Shown: positions 39,898 to 48,485, counted from the stretch's first letter. The stretch: 58,281 bases of DNA from Pseudonocardia halophobica (GCF_027922425.1 NZ_BSFQ01000045.1:1-58281), one strand, 5' to 3'. Notes: generated by a model from the sequence alone, not told the origin. Numbers and translations: made by a program.

Positions 39898-40667
39898 GCG
39901 TCTGGCAGCTGGCCTTCCTCTTCGTGGCCGGGATCGGCGGCGGCCTCACCGGCTCCGTGGCCGGGCTGGCCTCGCTGGTCTCGTACCCCGCGCTGCTCGC
40001 GGTCGGGCTGCCGCCGGTGATCGCCAACGTCACCAACACGGTCGCGATGCTCGGGACGACCGTGGGCTCGGTCGCCGGGTCCCGCCCCGAGCTCGTCGGG
40101 CAGGGCCGGACCCTGCTGCGGCTCTGCCTGCTCACCGGCGTCGGCGGGGCCGCAGGCGGCGCGTTGCTGCTGGTCACGCCGTCGGAAACGTTCGAGGTGA
40201 TCGTGCCGTGGCTGATCGCGCTGGCCTCGGTGCTGCTGGTGGCGGCGCCGCGGCTGCGGCGGTGGGCCGAGCGCCGCGCCGAGTCGTCGGGCACGATCCG
40301 GGGCGCCACCCCGCTCGGCCCGCTCACCCTCGCCGCCGCGTTCGGTGTCGCGCTCTACGGCGGCTACTTCGGGGCCGCGGCGGGCGTGATGATGCTGGCC
40401 CTGCTGTCGGTGGCGTGGTCGCAGAGCCTCGCCCGCTCCAACGCCGCGAAGAACCTCGCGACCGGCGCGGCGAACCTGGTCGCGGCGGTGGTGTTCGCGA
40501 TCGTCGCGCCCGTGAACTGGGCCGCGGTCGGGGTACTGGCCGCCGGGCTGCTCCTCGGAGCGCGGATCGGGCCGGCGATCGTCCGGCGGGTGCCGGCCAC
40601 GCCGCTGCGGATCGCCATCGGGCTCGCCGGCCTCGGCCTGGCCGCGAGCCTGTGGATCCAGGCGTGA
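39894..40667 (+). CDS. TauE/SafE family anion permease
   Basis: A 257-residue membrane protein with about eight helices in two homologous halves. The glycine-rich GIGGGLTGSVAGLASLVSYPALL (about 11-33) and, in the second half, YGGYFGAAAGVMMLALL are the repeated TauE/SafE motif. Members export or import sulfite, sulfoacetate, sulfolactate or related organic anions. The start codon overlaps the stop of the 31-residue leader gene. A LacI-type box lies upstream, which hints at control by a sugar-like effector. The substrate is not predictable. Confidence 0.87.
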   Translation: MSVWQLAFLFVAGIGGGLTGSVAGLASLVSYPALLAVGLPPVIANVTNTVAMLGTTVGSVAGSRPELVGQGRTLLRLCLLTGVGGAAGGALLLVTPSETFEVIVPWLIALASVLLVAAPRLRRWAERRAESSGTIRGATPLGPLTLAAAFGVALYGGYFGAAAGVMMLALLSVAWSQSLARSNAAKNLATGAANLVAAVVFAIVAPVNWAAVGVLAAGLLLGARIGPAIVRRVPATPLRIAIGLAGLGLAASLWIQA

Positions 40668-40704
40668 GCGATGACTTCGGCCGCGCGGGCCGGTCCTCCC
40701 TGGC

Positions 40705-41067
40705 ATGACGACGATCCAGCCGATCCTCGTGACGGCCGACCTGCCCGGGATGCTCGCCTTCTACCGCGGCCTGCTCGACGCCGAGGAGACCGTGCGCCAG
40801 CCGCCCGAGGGCGAGCCGTTCTACGTCGGGCTGCGAGCGGGCGCGGCCGAGTTCGGCCTGATCGACGACGAGAAGGCGCCCGCCGGGCCGGGCCGCGTCC
40901 TGCTCAGCATCGACGTCGACGACGTGCGGGCGCGCCTCGAGCGCGTCGAGCCGCTCGGCGGCACCGTCCTCGGCCCGCCCAACGACATGCCCTGGGGCCA
41001 GCGGGTGGCGCACATCCAGGACCCCGACGGCAACGCGGTCAACCTGACCCAGCCGGTCCCGGCCTAA
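40705..41067 (+). CDS. VOC (glyoxalase/bleomycin-resistance) family protein
   Basis: A 120-residue vicinal-oxygen-chelate protein made of two beta-alpha-beta-beta-beta units. It starts with ILVTADLPGMLAFYRGLLDAE and ends with the typical AHIQDPDGNAVNLTQP. Such small proteins act as metal-dependent lyases or dioxygenases, or simply bind toxic compounds. The usual second-half metal glutamate is not evident (HIQDPDGNAVNL), so a binding role is possible. It lies 37 bases after the transporter gene. Confidence 0.85.
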   Translation: MTTIQPILVTADLPGMLAFYRGLLDAEETVRQPPEGEPFYVGLRAGAAEFGLIDDEKAPAGPGRVLLSIDVDDVRARLERVEPLGGTVLGPPNDMPWGQRVAHIQDPDGNAVNLTQPVPA

Positions 41068-41120
41068 CGGTTGCCGAGATCGGGTCGAGCCTCCCCGCAC
41101 ACCGACGCGAGGAGGCCGCC

Positions 41121-41540
41121 GTGCGACGCCTGACCCTGCTGCTGACGTTCGAGCCCCAGTCCACGCCCCCGGAGGGCGAGCCGCCCGTCCTCGCGGTGAA
41201 GTCCGGCAGCGGCCGCGTCACGGTGCTCGACGGCGACCCGGGCGACGCCCCGGACCTCGCGAGCTACGAGAGCCGCGTGCAGCTCACGGGGCAGACCACG
41301 TTCGACGAGGTGGGGACCATGAACCTCGGCGACGGCACGCTGGACCTCACGACCATCGGGCAGGGGTCGATGGAGCCCTCGGCCGAGGGCGAGCCGGTCA
41401 TGCAGGGCACGATCGCGTGGCGGGTCGCCGGCCGCGGCCGCTACGCCGGTGCGACCGGCACGATCGTCTCGAGCTTCGTCGCCGACCTGTCGACCGGCGC
41501 GGCCGTCGAGCGGCAGGTCGTGCGGCTCTTCCTGCCCTGA
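41121..41540 (+). CDS. Hypothetical beta-barrel protein (DUF3224/AOC-like)
   Basis: A 139-residue cytoplasmic protein, mainly beta strands with many glycines. It contains DGTLDLTTIGQGSMEPSAEG and GRGRYAGATGTIVSSFV, the latter like the closing strands of dirigent/allene-oxide-cyclase-like barrels and DUF3224. No catalytic residues can be named. The GTG has a strong GAGGAGG ribosome binding site. The gene meets the convergent EamA gene with only 3 bases between stops. Confidence 0.6.
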   Translation: MRRLTLLLTFEPQSTPPEGEPPVLAVKSGSGRVTVLDGDPGDAPDLASYESRVQLTGQTTFDEVGTMNLGDGTLDLTTIGQGSMEPSAEGEPVMQGTIAWRVAGRGRYAGATGTIVSSFVADLSTGAAVERQVVRLFLP

Positions 41541-41543
41541 GGA

Positions 41544-42401
41544 TCAGGAGAGCGCGATCAGGACGGCGGCGGCGAGCGCCACGACCAGGCCGAGCACCTG
41601 CCCGCGGGACAGGCGCTCGCCGAGCACGGCGACACCGATCACCGCCGGGACGAGCGGGTAGAGCGAGGACAGCACCACCGCCACGGTCACGAACTCGCTC
41701 TGCGCCGCGCCCAGGTAGGCGCCCAGCGCCACGGCGGCGAGCACGCCGGCGCCGCCCGCCGCGACCGCCTCCCGGGCGCCGGCCCGGCGCTCGCCGTCCG
41801 TGCCGGCGGCGCGCATCAGCGTGCAGGCCAGTAACCCGACCGCGGCGAGCGCGGTGACCCGGCCGGCGAGGACGGGCCACAGCCCGGACGCGGGGCCGGC
41901 CCGGGCCAGCGCGAGGTACTGGATCGCGATCCCGACGCCGGACACCAGCCCGTCCGCCACCGCGCCCGGCGTCGCCCCGCCCCGTGCCGGGCCGCCCGCG
42001 CGGGAGACGAGCCACAGCGCGGGCAGGGCCAGCCCTACCCCGAGCCAGGTCGGCCAGGTGGGCCGTTCGCCGAGCACCGTGGCCCCGACCAGGACGGGGA
42101 GGGCGACCCCGCCGACCGCGCTCACCGGAACCACGACCGACATCGCGCCCCGGCCCATGCCGCGGAAGAGGAACGCCATCGCGAGCCCGGTCCCGAGCCC
42201 GGACAGCCCGCCCCACAGGAGATCGGGGAGCGTCGGCGGCGCAGGCGTCAGGAGGGGTGCGGCGACCGCCACCGCGAGCAGCCCGCCGAGCTGGCCGAGG
42301 AAGGCCACGTGCACGGCCCGCATCCGGCGCGCGACGATGCCCCCGACGACGTCGGACAGCCCGTAGCTCAGCGCGGAGACCAGGGCGAGTGCGGCGCCCA
42401 C
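41544..42401 (-). CDS. EamA/DMT family transporter
   Basis: A 285-residue drug/metabolite transporter with ten helices in two EamA repeats. It starts with ALALVSALSYGLSDVVGGI and ends with the typical GERLSRGQVLGLVVALAAAVL. Such proteins export amino acids, nucleosides or drugs. It follows the cysteine-tailed MarR gene by 3 bases in the same operon, so it is probably the effector transporter for whatever that regulator senses. Confidence 0.88.
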   Translation of the reverse strand: MGAALALVSALSYGLSDVVGGIVARRMRAVHVAFLGQLGGLLAVAVAAPLLTPAPPTLPDLLWGGLSGLGTGLAMAFLFRGMGRGAMSVVVPVSAVGGVALPVLVGATVLGERPTWPTWLGVGLALPALWLVSRAGGPARGGATPGAVADGLVSGVGIAIQYLALARAGPASGLWPVLAGRVTALAAVGLLACTLMRAAGTDGERRAGAREAVAAGGAGVLAAVALGAYLGAAQSEFVTVAVVLSSLYPLVPAVIGVAVLGERLSRGQVLGLVVALAAAVLIALS

Positions 42402-42404
42402 CGG

Positions 42405-42917
42405 TCACCGCTCCCGCTCGGCCTGCCCGACGGGGCAGACCGCGCCGGCGGTGCAGCAGGCCCGGTCGCACAGCCGGCAGAGCACCTCCGCGCTGCCGAC
42501 CTCGGTGTGGAGCTGCGCGAGGAGCCCCTCGAGGAGGCGGGTCAGGACGCGGCGGTCGTCCTCGTCGAGCCCGGCCAGGACCTGCTCCGTGCCCGCCGCC
42601 CGGGAGGTGAGAACCTCCCGGACCGTCCGCTCCCCGGCCGGCGTGAGCGCGACCGGGACCGTCCGGCCCTCGCCGGGGCCGCGGAGAGCGAGGCCCGCCG
42701 CCTCCAGGGACATCACCATCCGCGCGGTCGCCGGCTGGGACAGCCCCACCCGCCGGCCGAGCTCGGTCACGCTGACCCCGGGCGCGTGGGCGAGGACCAC
42801 CAGCGCGGCGGCCCCGCTCACGCTCACCCCGGCCGCCTCCCGCACCCGGGCCAGCATCAGGTCGGACAGGGCGAGCGCGGCGGCGCCGAGCAGGTTGCCG
42901 AGGCGCGACTCATGCAT
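42405..42917 (-). CDS. MarR regulator with C-terminal cysteine cluster
   Basis: A 170-residue MarR protein. The winged helix is seen in VSVTELGRRVGLSQPATARM (about 48-67). The C-terminal 25 residues carry five cysteines: C147, C150, C154, C155 and C161 (LCRLCDRACC, then VCPVGQ). Such tails occur in a minor MarR branch and could bind a metal or form a redox switch. The ATG is probably leaderless: a TATGCA -10 ends 6 bases upstream. A tandem ATGCAT operator covers the promoter and start codon, so tight autoregulation is expected. It is cotranscribed with the EamA transporter. Confidence 0.88.
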   Translation of the reverse strand: MHESRLGNLLGAAALALSDLMLARVREAAGVSVSGAAALVVLAHAPGVSVTELGRRVGLSQPATARMVMSLEAAGLALRGPGEGRTVPVALTPAGERTVREVLTSRAAGTEQVLAGLDEDDRRVLTRLLEGLLAQLHTEVGSAEVLCRLCDRACCTAGAVCPVGQAERER

Positions 42918-42929
42918 GAGTTATGCATA
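42908..42929. promoter_or_regulatory. Tandem ATGCAT operator over marR start
   Basis: ACTCATGCATGAGT (42908-42921), a perfect palindrome that includes the marR start codon, next to TATGCATA (42922-42929), which also forms the -10. The ATGCAT cores are 11 bases apart, one helical turn, as for a MarR dimer site. Confidence 0.7.
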
Positions 42930-42951
42930 CCCGTGTGGGAGAGCCCTACTC

Positions 42952-42967
42952 CTGAGCGAGCGTTCAG
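42952..42967. promoter_or_regulatory. Imperfect dyad upstream of SDR gene
   Basis: CTGAGCGAGCGTTCAG, 6 of 8 pairs symmetrical, of the kind bound by TetR regulators. It lies 18 bases upstream of the TAGTCC -10 (42986-42991) of the SDR gene. Confidence 0.35.
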
Positions 42968-42997
42968 TTCCGGCCGGTTTCCTGGTAGTCCTGGTCC

Positions 42998-43777
42998 ATG
43001 GCCCGTCTCACGAAGCTCAGCCGGTCGGTCGCCGACCGGGTCGTCCTCGTCACCGGCGCCGCGAGCGGGATGGGGCGCGCGACCGCCCACCTGCTCGCCG
43101 ACGAGGGCGCCAAGGTCGGGATCGTCGACCGCGACGCCGACGGTCTCAAGGCCGTGGCCGACGAGATCCGCGGGGTCGGGGCGACGGTGCACCCCGTCGT
43201 CGCGGACGTGTCGGACCCCGCCGCGCCGGCCGCCGCCGTCGCCGAGGTCCGCCAGGAACTCGGCCCGCTCGACGGGCTGGTCAACAACGCCGGCGTCAGC
43301 ATCCACCTGCCCTTCTCCGACGACGGGTTCGCCGAGGCCTGGGCCACCACCCTCGCCGTGAACCTCACCGCGCAGACCCTGTTCGCCCGCGCCGCGCTGC
43401 CCGACCTGGTCCGCAACGGCGACGGCCGGATCGTCAACATCGCCTCCACCGAGGGCCTGGGCGCGACCGCCCAGATCGCCCCGTACACCAGCTCGAAGCA
43501 CGGCGTGATCGGCCTGACCCGGTCCCTCGCCGTCGAGTACGGCAAGACCGGCGTGACCGTGAACTGCGTGTGCCCCGGCCCGATCCGCACCGGCATGACC
43601 GCCCGGATCCCGGACGCCGACAAGGAGGTCTTCGCCCGCCGCCGGACCGCGCTGCGGCGCTACGGGGACCCGGAGGAGGTCGCGCACGCCACCGTGTCGC
43701 TGTTGATGCCCGCGTCGTCGTTTATCACCGGCGCGACGATCGTGGTGGACGGGGGGCTCACGATCCGGAACGCCTAG
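42998..43777 (+). CDS. Short-chain dehydrogenase/reductase
   Basis: A 259-residue classical SDR. The cofactor motif is TGAASGMG (about 19-26) with D in GIVDRDADG favouring NAD. NNAG lies near 96. The catalytic S (IASTEG), Y and K (YTSSKHG) are present, and the C-terminus is TGATIVVDGGLTI. The substrate is an alcohol or ketone that cannot be named. TAGTCC ends 6 bases before the ATG, so the mRNA is likely leaderless. A strong hairpin terminator follows. Confidence 0.92.
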   Translation: MARLTKLSRSVADRVVLVTGAASGMGRATAHLLADEGAKVGIVDRDADGLKAVADEIRGVGATVHPVVADVSDPAAPAAAVAEVRQELGPLDGLVNNAGVSIHLPFSDDGFAEAWATTLAVNLTAQTLFARAALPDLVRNGDGRIVNIASTEGLGATAQIAPYTSSKHGVIGLTRSLAVEYGKTGVTVNCVCPGPIRTGMTARIPDADKEVFARRRTALRRYGDPEEVAHATVSLLMPASSFITGATIVVDGGLTIRNA

Positions 43778-43783
43778 AGCCCA

Positions 43784-43815
43784 CGAGCGGCCGCCCGGTG
43801 CCGCGCGGCCGCTCG
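43784..43815 (+). terminator. Hairpin terminator after SDR gene
   Basis: An 11-bp perfect stem, CGAGCGGCCGC with its complement, around a 10-base loop, starting 6 bases after the SDR stop. It has no T-run, as usual in high-GC actinobacteria. Confidence 0.7.
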
Positions 43816-44007
43816 CCCGCTCGTCGACGAACCTGAGAACAGGGCACCGCACGTCCGGCCGAGCCGGCTGCTCCCCCCGGAGCAACCCGTGGCCATTCGC
43901 CTCGCCGTGGGCACGAATCGGCGGTGCGGACGCAACCTCCCCTTCAGGTCGCGCGTCCTCCCGTCGTGCCGGGCCTACCGTCTCCGCCGACACGAGAGGA
44001 GACGCCG

Positions 44008-44574
44008 ATGGGCCGCACGCACCTCATCCTGGCCGGTCTCGCCGCCGGGGTCCTCAGCCTGAGCGCCTGCGGTTCCGGGGCGCAGGACGAGCAGGTCACC
44101 CCGCAGGCACAGACCCAGATGCAGGGTCACGACATGTCGTCCATGCAGGGCCACGACATGTCGAACATGAGCGGCGACATGGCCGGCATGCACCACGGCG
44201 ACGGCGGCGTCGAGCTGTGGGCCGTGCAGAGCGGGCCGCTCGGCACGGTCGTCACCGACGCGGCGGGGCACGTGATGCACCGCTACGACAACGACTCCGC
44301 CTCCCCGTCGACGACGACCTGCACCGAGGACTGCGCCGCGGAGTGGCCGCCGGTGCTGCTCGGCGACGGACAGCAGCCCGAGCTGATGGGCGTCGACGCG
44401 AGCAAGGTCGGCACGGTCACGCGTGAGGACGGCACCCAGCAGGTCACCCTCGCCGGCTGGCCGCTCTACCGCTACGCCGGCGACGACGGCAGCCTCACCA
44501 CCACCGCGGGGCAGGGCACCGGCGGGACGTGGTTCGCCGTGGCGCCCGACGGCTCCAAGGCCGCCACCCCCTGA
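44008..44574 (+). CDS. Met/His-rich lipoprotein with secreted repeat domain (COG4315)
   Basis: A 188-residue lipoprotein. The signal peptide ends in LSLSAC (lipid-modified C21). Residues 38-63 form a low-complexity segment with seven methionines and four histidines (MQGHDMSSMQGHDMSNM, then MAGMHHGD), a composition known from periplasmic copper-binding proteins. Residues 68-188 hold two copies of the Lipoprotein_15 repeat (LGTVVTDAAGHVMHRYDND, then CTEDCAAEWPP). The repeat domain has no known activity. A copper-buffering role on the outer face of the membrane is inference. The ATG follows GAGAGGAG. Confidence 0.85.
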   Translation: MGRTHLILAGLAAGVLSLSACGSGAQDEQVTPQAQTQMQGHDMSSMQGHDMSNMSGDMAGMHHGDGGVELWAVQSGPLGTVVTDAAGHVMHRYDNDSASPSTTTCTEDCAAEWPPVLLGDGQQPELMGVDASKVGTVTREDGTQQVTLAGWPLYRYAGDDGSLTTTAGQGTGGTWFAVAPDGSKAATP

Positions 44575-44583
44575 CGGGCGTCC

Positions 44584-45648
44584 TCAGCGCCGGACCGACA
44601 GGACGTAGTCGCCCAGGTCCTCGTCGCGCTCCATCTCGACGAGACCGCGGGCGCGGGCGGCCCGGACGAAGGTCAGGAATCCGTTGAAGCCGTAGCGCTT
44701 CTCGCTGAAGTCCGGGCGCCGCTTGCGCAGCTGGTTCTTCAGCCCGGACAGCTGCGGGCGACCCAGGGCGCGGACGACCTCCACGAGCAGGCCGAACGCG
44801 TCGTCGTCCGGCCCGGGCTCCGGGAACGTCACCGAAGGGTCGCCCTGGGCCGCCCCCTCGCCGAGCTCGACCACCCTCTCCTCCTGGAGGTGGCGGAGCA
44901 GCTCGCCGAACCCGCGGAAGCCCCAGTCCGCCTCGTCGAACGTCGGATCCTTGCGCAGGATCGCCCGCTTGAGGCGCGAGGCGAGGACCGGCCCGTCGGT
45001 GTGCCGTTGCAGGCCCGCGAGCGTGCTGGCCACGAGCTTGCCGACGTCCTCCCGCTCCTCGTCCTCCGTGTCCTCCGTGTCCTCCGCGGGCTCCGGCTCG
45101 GGGGTCGGCACCGGGTCCGGCTCGACGACGACGGTCCGGCTCCTGGATCGCCGCGGGGCCGGCCGGGGCTCCACCCCGGGCAGGCGGTCGTAGAACAGGA
45201 ACTCGTCGCAGGCCGGCGGCAGCAGCCGCGACGTCGACGACTCCACCCCGATCCCGATCACGCGCTTGTCCAGCTCGCGGAGCTTGTGGACGAGCGGGGT
45301 GAAGTCCGAGTCCCCGGTGCCGATGGCGAACGTGGTGATGAAGCCGCGCTCGTAGGCCAGCTCGATCGCGTCGACGGCGAGCTTGATGTCCGCGGCGTTC
45401 TTGCGGGCCACCCCGAGCCGCTGCGGGATCTCGATCAGCTCCACCTGCTGCCGCGCGAGCAGCCTGCGGTCCTCGTCGAAGGCCGACCAGTCCGCGTACG
45501 CCCGCCGGGCCACGACCCGGCCCCGCTCGGCCAGCGCGTCCGCCACCGGGCCCAGGTCGAAGGGCGCCACGCCCAGCCCGTCACGCGCGCCGATCGCGAG
45601 GTTCTCGTAGTCGAGGAACAGCGCGATCCGCTCGTCGTCGTTCTCCAC
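44584..45648 (-). CDS. NYN-domain RNase-like protein with LOTUS/OST-HTH domains
   Basis: A 354-residue protein. Residues 7-155 are a NYN (LabA-like PIN) domain with acidic active-site residues in ALFLDYENLAI, DIKLAVDAIE and GTGDSDFTPL. An acidic linker follows (about 195-215, EDTEDTEDEERED). The C-terminal part carries two OST-HTH/LOTUS-like units (about 217-275 and 290-352, each with GFxGFxxFL-type cores), which bind RNA. The likely role is RNA cleavage or turnover. TAGGCT ends 7 bases before the GTG, so translation is probably leaderless. Confidence 0.87.
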   Translation of the reverse strand: MENDDERIALFLDYENLAIGARDGLGVAPFDLGPVADALAERGRVVARRAYADWSAFDEDRRLLARQQVELIEIPQRLGVARKNAADIKLAVDAIELAYERGFITTFAIGTGDSDFTPLVHKLRELDKRVIGIGVESSTSRLLPPACDEFLFYDRLPGVEPRPAPRRSRSRTVVVEPDPVPTPEPEPAEDTEDTEDEEREDVGKLVASTLAGLQRHTDGPVLASRLKRAILRKDPTFDEADWGFRGFGELLRHLQEERVVELGEGAAQGDPSVTFPEPGPDDDAFGLLVEVVRALGRPQLSGLKNQLRKRRPDFSEKRYGFNGFLTFVRAARARGLVEMERDEDLGDYVLSVRR

Positions 45649-45852
45649 CGGGCGGAGCCTAGCGAGGGGGGCCGAGCGAAGCGTCCCGACGACGCGGTGC
45701 GGGTTCGCGGCAGCATCGACCACACCCGCACACCCCGCCGACAACCACCACCCCTCCTCCAGCCCGTGGGATGAGGGCCGATGAGTACGCAGGCCGAAGA
45801 CGGTCTCCCGTCCACTACCTCGCTCGAGTGACGAGAGACGGGAGGCCTCACG

Positions 45853-46437
45853 ATGAGCGGTCCGATCCGGCTGTACATGTCGATGTCGCTCGACGGCTAC
45901 ATCGCCGGTCCCGACGACCGGGCCGGGCAGGAGCTCGGCCGCGGTGGGGGACGACTGTTCAACTGGCTCGACGACCGCGAGTCCGAGGGACCGAACGGCC
46001 AGGTCTTCCGGGAGGCCATGGAGACCGGGGCGGTGATCTCGGGTCGACGGACCTTCGAGCTCGCCGGCCGGTGGCAGGGCGACCACCACGGCGGCGTGCC
46101 CGTCCTCGTCCTCACGCACCACGTCGACGACGGGGACGCGCCGCCCGGCCACACGCGGTTCGTCACCGACGTCCACGAGTGCGTGCGCGAGGCCCGTGCT
46201 GCGGCCGGGGACCGGGCCGTCCTGGTCCACGGGGCGGGCGCAGCGCAGTCACTCCTGCGTGTCGGCCTCCTGGACGAGATGGAGATCCATCTGGTGCAGG
46301 TCCTGCTCGGCGAGGGGCGGAGGCTGTTCGACCACCTCGACGGTCGGCGCACCGAGCTGGAGCTGCTCCGTCGGATCGACGGCCGGGACGTGGTCCACCT
46401 CCGGTACCGGGTGCACCGCCCGGGCGAGGCGGCCTGA
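45853..46437 (+). CDS. Dihydrofolate-reductase-fold protein (RibD C-terminal type)
   Basis: A 194-residue RibD_C/YyaP-type protein. It starts with RLYMSMSLDGYIAGPDD and has GAVISGRRTFE and VLVHGAGAAQSLLRVGLLDE, the usual NADPH-binding loops. It ends after HLRYRV. These stand-alone reductases are common in actinobacteria and rarely characterised; they are not expected to replace true DHFR. The ribosome binding site GGGAGG fixes the ATG. Confidence 0.88.
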   Translation: MSGPIRLYMSMSLDGYIAGPDDRAGQELGRGGGRLFNWLDDRESEGPNGQVFREAMETGAVISGRRTFELAGRWQGDHHGGVPVLVLTHHVDDGDAPPGHTRFVTDVHECVREARAAAGDRAVLVHGAGAAQSLLRVGLLDEMEIHLVQVLLGEGRRLFDHLDGRRTELELLRRIDGRDVVHLRYRVHRPGEAA

Positions 46438-46454
46438 GGCACTGCCGGCCGCAC

Positions 46455-46772
46455 TCACTCCGGCGCCGACCGCTTCCACCACACGATCGCGGCGCCGGTG
46501 AGGGCCGCACCCACCCCGACCACCCCGCCCGCGATCTTCGCGGCATGCACGGCCTTCTCCTTCAGTCGGGCCCGCAGGGCCTGCAGTCCGGAGTCCAGCC
46601 GCTCGAGGCTCTCGCGGAGCTCGACCCGTTCGCGGGCGAGATCGTCGTCGCGCCCGTCCTCCTGCGCGTCGAGCTGCTCGCGGATCTCCGCGCGCAGCTG
46701 CGCCGAGGAGCGCACCGTGCCGTCCACGACCGGCCGTCCGTCGGTGACCACCAGCTCGTCCGTCCTGCCCAC
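46455..46772 (-). CDS. Small membrane-anchored coiled-coil protein
   Basis: A 105-residue protein. Residues 20-75 form charged heptad-like helices (RAEIREQLDAQEDGRDDDLA, RVELRESLERLDSGLQALRA), and a single C-terminal membrane helix follows (about 79-98, IAGGVVGVGAALTGAAIVWW). The layout resembles DUF3618 stress proteins, but the match is not firm. The protein is probably anchored with its N-terminus in the cytoplasm. The GTG was chosen for its GGGGAG upstream. Confidence 0.65.
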   Translation of the reverse strand: MGRTDELVVTDGRPVVDGTVRSSAQLRAEIREQLDAQEDGRDDDLARERVELRESLERLDSGLQALRARLKEKAVHAAKIAGGVVGVGAALTGAAIVWWKRSAPE

Positions 46773-46887
46773 GGTGCCTCGCTCCCCTCGAACCGCGCCT
46801 CGCCCACCATTCAACGCGGCGCGCGGGCCCCCTGCCACGACCGAACGGAGGGGTGATCAGCGCCGACGCCCGCTCCGCGAGCTCGCC

Positions 46888-48483
46888 TCAGCCGAACACC
46901 CGCCCCAGGTACCCGCCCACCCCGGCGACATCGGCCGCCGGACCGCGGTGACCCAGGTACCCGTCGGGACGGACGACGAACGCCTCCCCGTCCGCGGCCC
47001 GCAGGTGCGCGCGGACCTCCCCCGCCCCGTCGCGCAGCACCGGCATCCGCAGGTACGGCGCGTCGATCCCGGGAGCGAGCACGGCGACCGCGCGCATCCG
47101 CCCGTGCGCGAGCTCGGCGGTGGTGGCGGCGAGCTTGTCGAAGGCCGCGGCGCCCTCGGCGGTCTCGGCGTACAGCAGCAGCGCATGGTCGGGATCCGCG
47201 AGCTCGTCGAACAGGCGCACCGGGAACCGCACCACCTCGCGGAGCAGCCCGCGGGCGTCGGGCACCCGGTCGCCTGGCTGCGGCGCGTCGACAGCGAGGC
47301 CGGGGTCGGCCGGCGAGACCGCCGGGCTGCCGCGGTAGCCGACCAGCAGCTGCGCCTCGCGGCGGACCGTCGTCCACGGGTCGTCCCGGTCGATCTGGAC
47401 GCCGCCGCTGGTCGCGGCCCGGACCGTCCGCCCGACGACCTCCTCGCCCACCGGCCGCCGCTCGTCGTCGTAGGTCGCGAGCAGGCCGGGCGCGGCGACC
47501 CCGTCGACCGCCAGGGCCAGTCGCCAGGCCAGCCCGACAGCGTCCTGGATGCCGGTGTTCATGCCCTGCGCGCCGGTCGGCGGGTGGATGTGCGCGGCGT
47601 CGCCGGCGACGAACACCCGGCCCCGCCCGTAGGTGTCGACGATCCGGTGGCTGATCCGGAAGACCGAGGACCAGCGCAGGGTCGACGCGGTGCACGGCTC
47701 GGGCGCGAGCCGGTCGAGCACGGCCTGGATGTGGTGCAGCTGCGGCGTGCGGCCCGCCTCGAAGCCGTGGGTGATCTCGCCGCTCGCCGGGGTGGCGAGG
47801 TCGGGCGGGACCAGCATGGACATCCGGTAGCGGCGGTCGCCGGGGAGCGGGATGGCGACCAGGAGGTCGTCGTCGCGGGTGGCGCGCAGGGCGTACCCGC
47901 GCGGGAGCGACCAGTCCACCTCGACGTCGCCGAGCATGTACTCCTCGGCGAACGCGCCGCCCTCGAAGGAGAGCTCGAGGCCCTTGCGGACGACGCTGTG
48001 CGCGCCGTCGGCCCCGACCAGGTACTTGGCCCGCACACGCTCGCCGCCGGACAGCTCGGCCGTCACGCCCTCGTCGTCCTGGGTGAAGGAGAGCAGCTCG
48101 ACGCCGCGGTCCGCCCGGGTCCCGTACCCGGCCAGGGCCTCGGCCAGCAGGCGCTCGGTCTCGTACTGCGGCAGCGCCAGGAAGGCGAAGGGGACGTCCG
48201 GCGGCACCTCGAGGTCCACGCGGGCCACCTGGTCGCCGTCGCGCAGCACGATCTGGCCGCGCATCTGGATGCCGGCGTCGAGGGCCGAGCGCAACACGCC
48301 CGCCGCCTCCCACAGCTCCAGCGTGCGCGGCTGGATGCCGACGGCCTTCGCGTACTGCGGCGGCTCGACGAGCTTGTCGATCACGCGGCAGGCGACGCCG
48401 CGGCGGCGCAGCTCGAGCGCGGCGGTCAGGCCGACCGGACCGGCACCGACCACGAGTACGTCGACCGAACTCTCTCCTGGCAT
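46888..48483 (-). CDS. FAD-dependent aromatic monooxygenase with thioredoxin-like tail
   Basis: A 531-residue class A flavin monooxygenase. The FAD motif is GAGPVGLTAALELRRRG (about 13-29), the NADPH/FAD DG motif is LVGADGAHSVVRKGL, and the third motif is GDAAHIHPPTGAQGMNTG near 290. The C-terminal 130 residues have the thioredoxin-like fold of phenol hydroxylases and polyketide hydroxylases such as PgaE, ending with FVVRPDGYLGHRGP. It should hydroxylate an aromatic or polyketide compound. Its ribosome binding site GGGGGAG can pair with an upstream CTCCCCC, suggesting control of translation. It is divergent from the MacAB-type exporter operon. Confidence 0.9.
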   Translation of the reverse strand: MPGESSVDVLVVGAGPVGLTAALELRRRGVACRVIDKLVEPPQYAKAVGIQPRTLELWEAAGVLRSALDAGIQMRGQIVLRDGDQVARVDLEVPPDVPFAFLALPQYETERLLAEALAGYGTRADRGVELLSFTQDDEGVTAELSGGERVRAKYLVGADGAHSVVRKGLELSFEGGAFAEEYMLGDVEVDWSLPRGYALRATRDDDLLVAIPLPGDRRYRMSMLVPPDLATPASGEITHGFEAGRTPQLHHIQAVLDRLAPEPCTASTLRWSSVFRISHRIVDTYGRGRVFVAGDAAHIHPPTGAQGMNTGIQDAVGLAWRLALAVDGVAAPGLLATYDDERRPVGEEVVGRTVRAATSGGVQIDRDDPWTTVRREAQLLVGYRGSPAVSPADPGLAVDAPQPGDRVPDARGLLREVVRFPVRLFDELADPDHALLLYAETAEGAAAFDKLAATTAELAHGRMRAVAVLAPGIDAPYLRMPVLRDGAGEVRAHLRAADGEAFVVRPDGYLGHRGPAADVAGVGGYLGRVFG

Positions 48484-48485
48484 GA

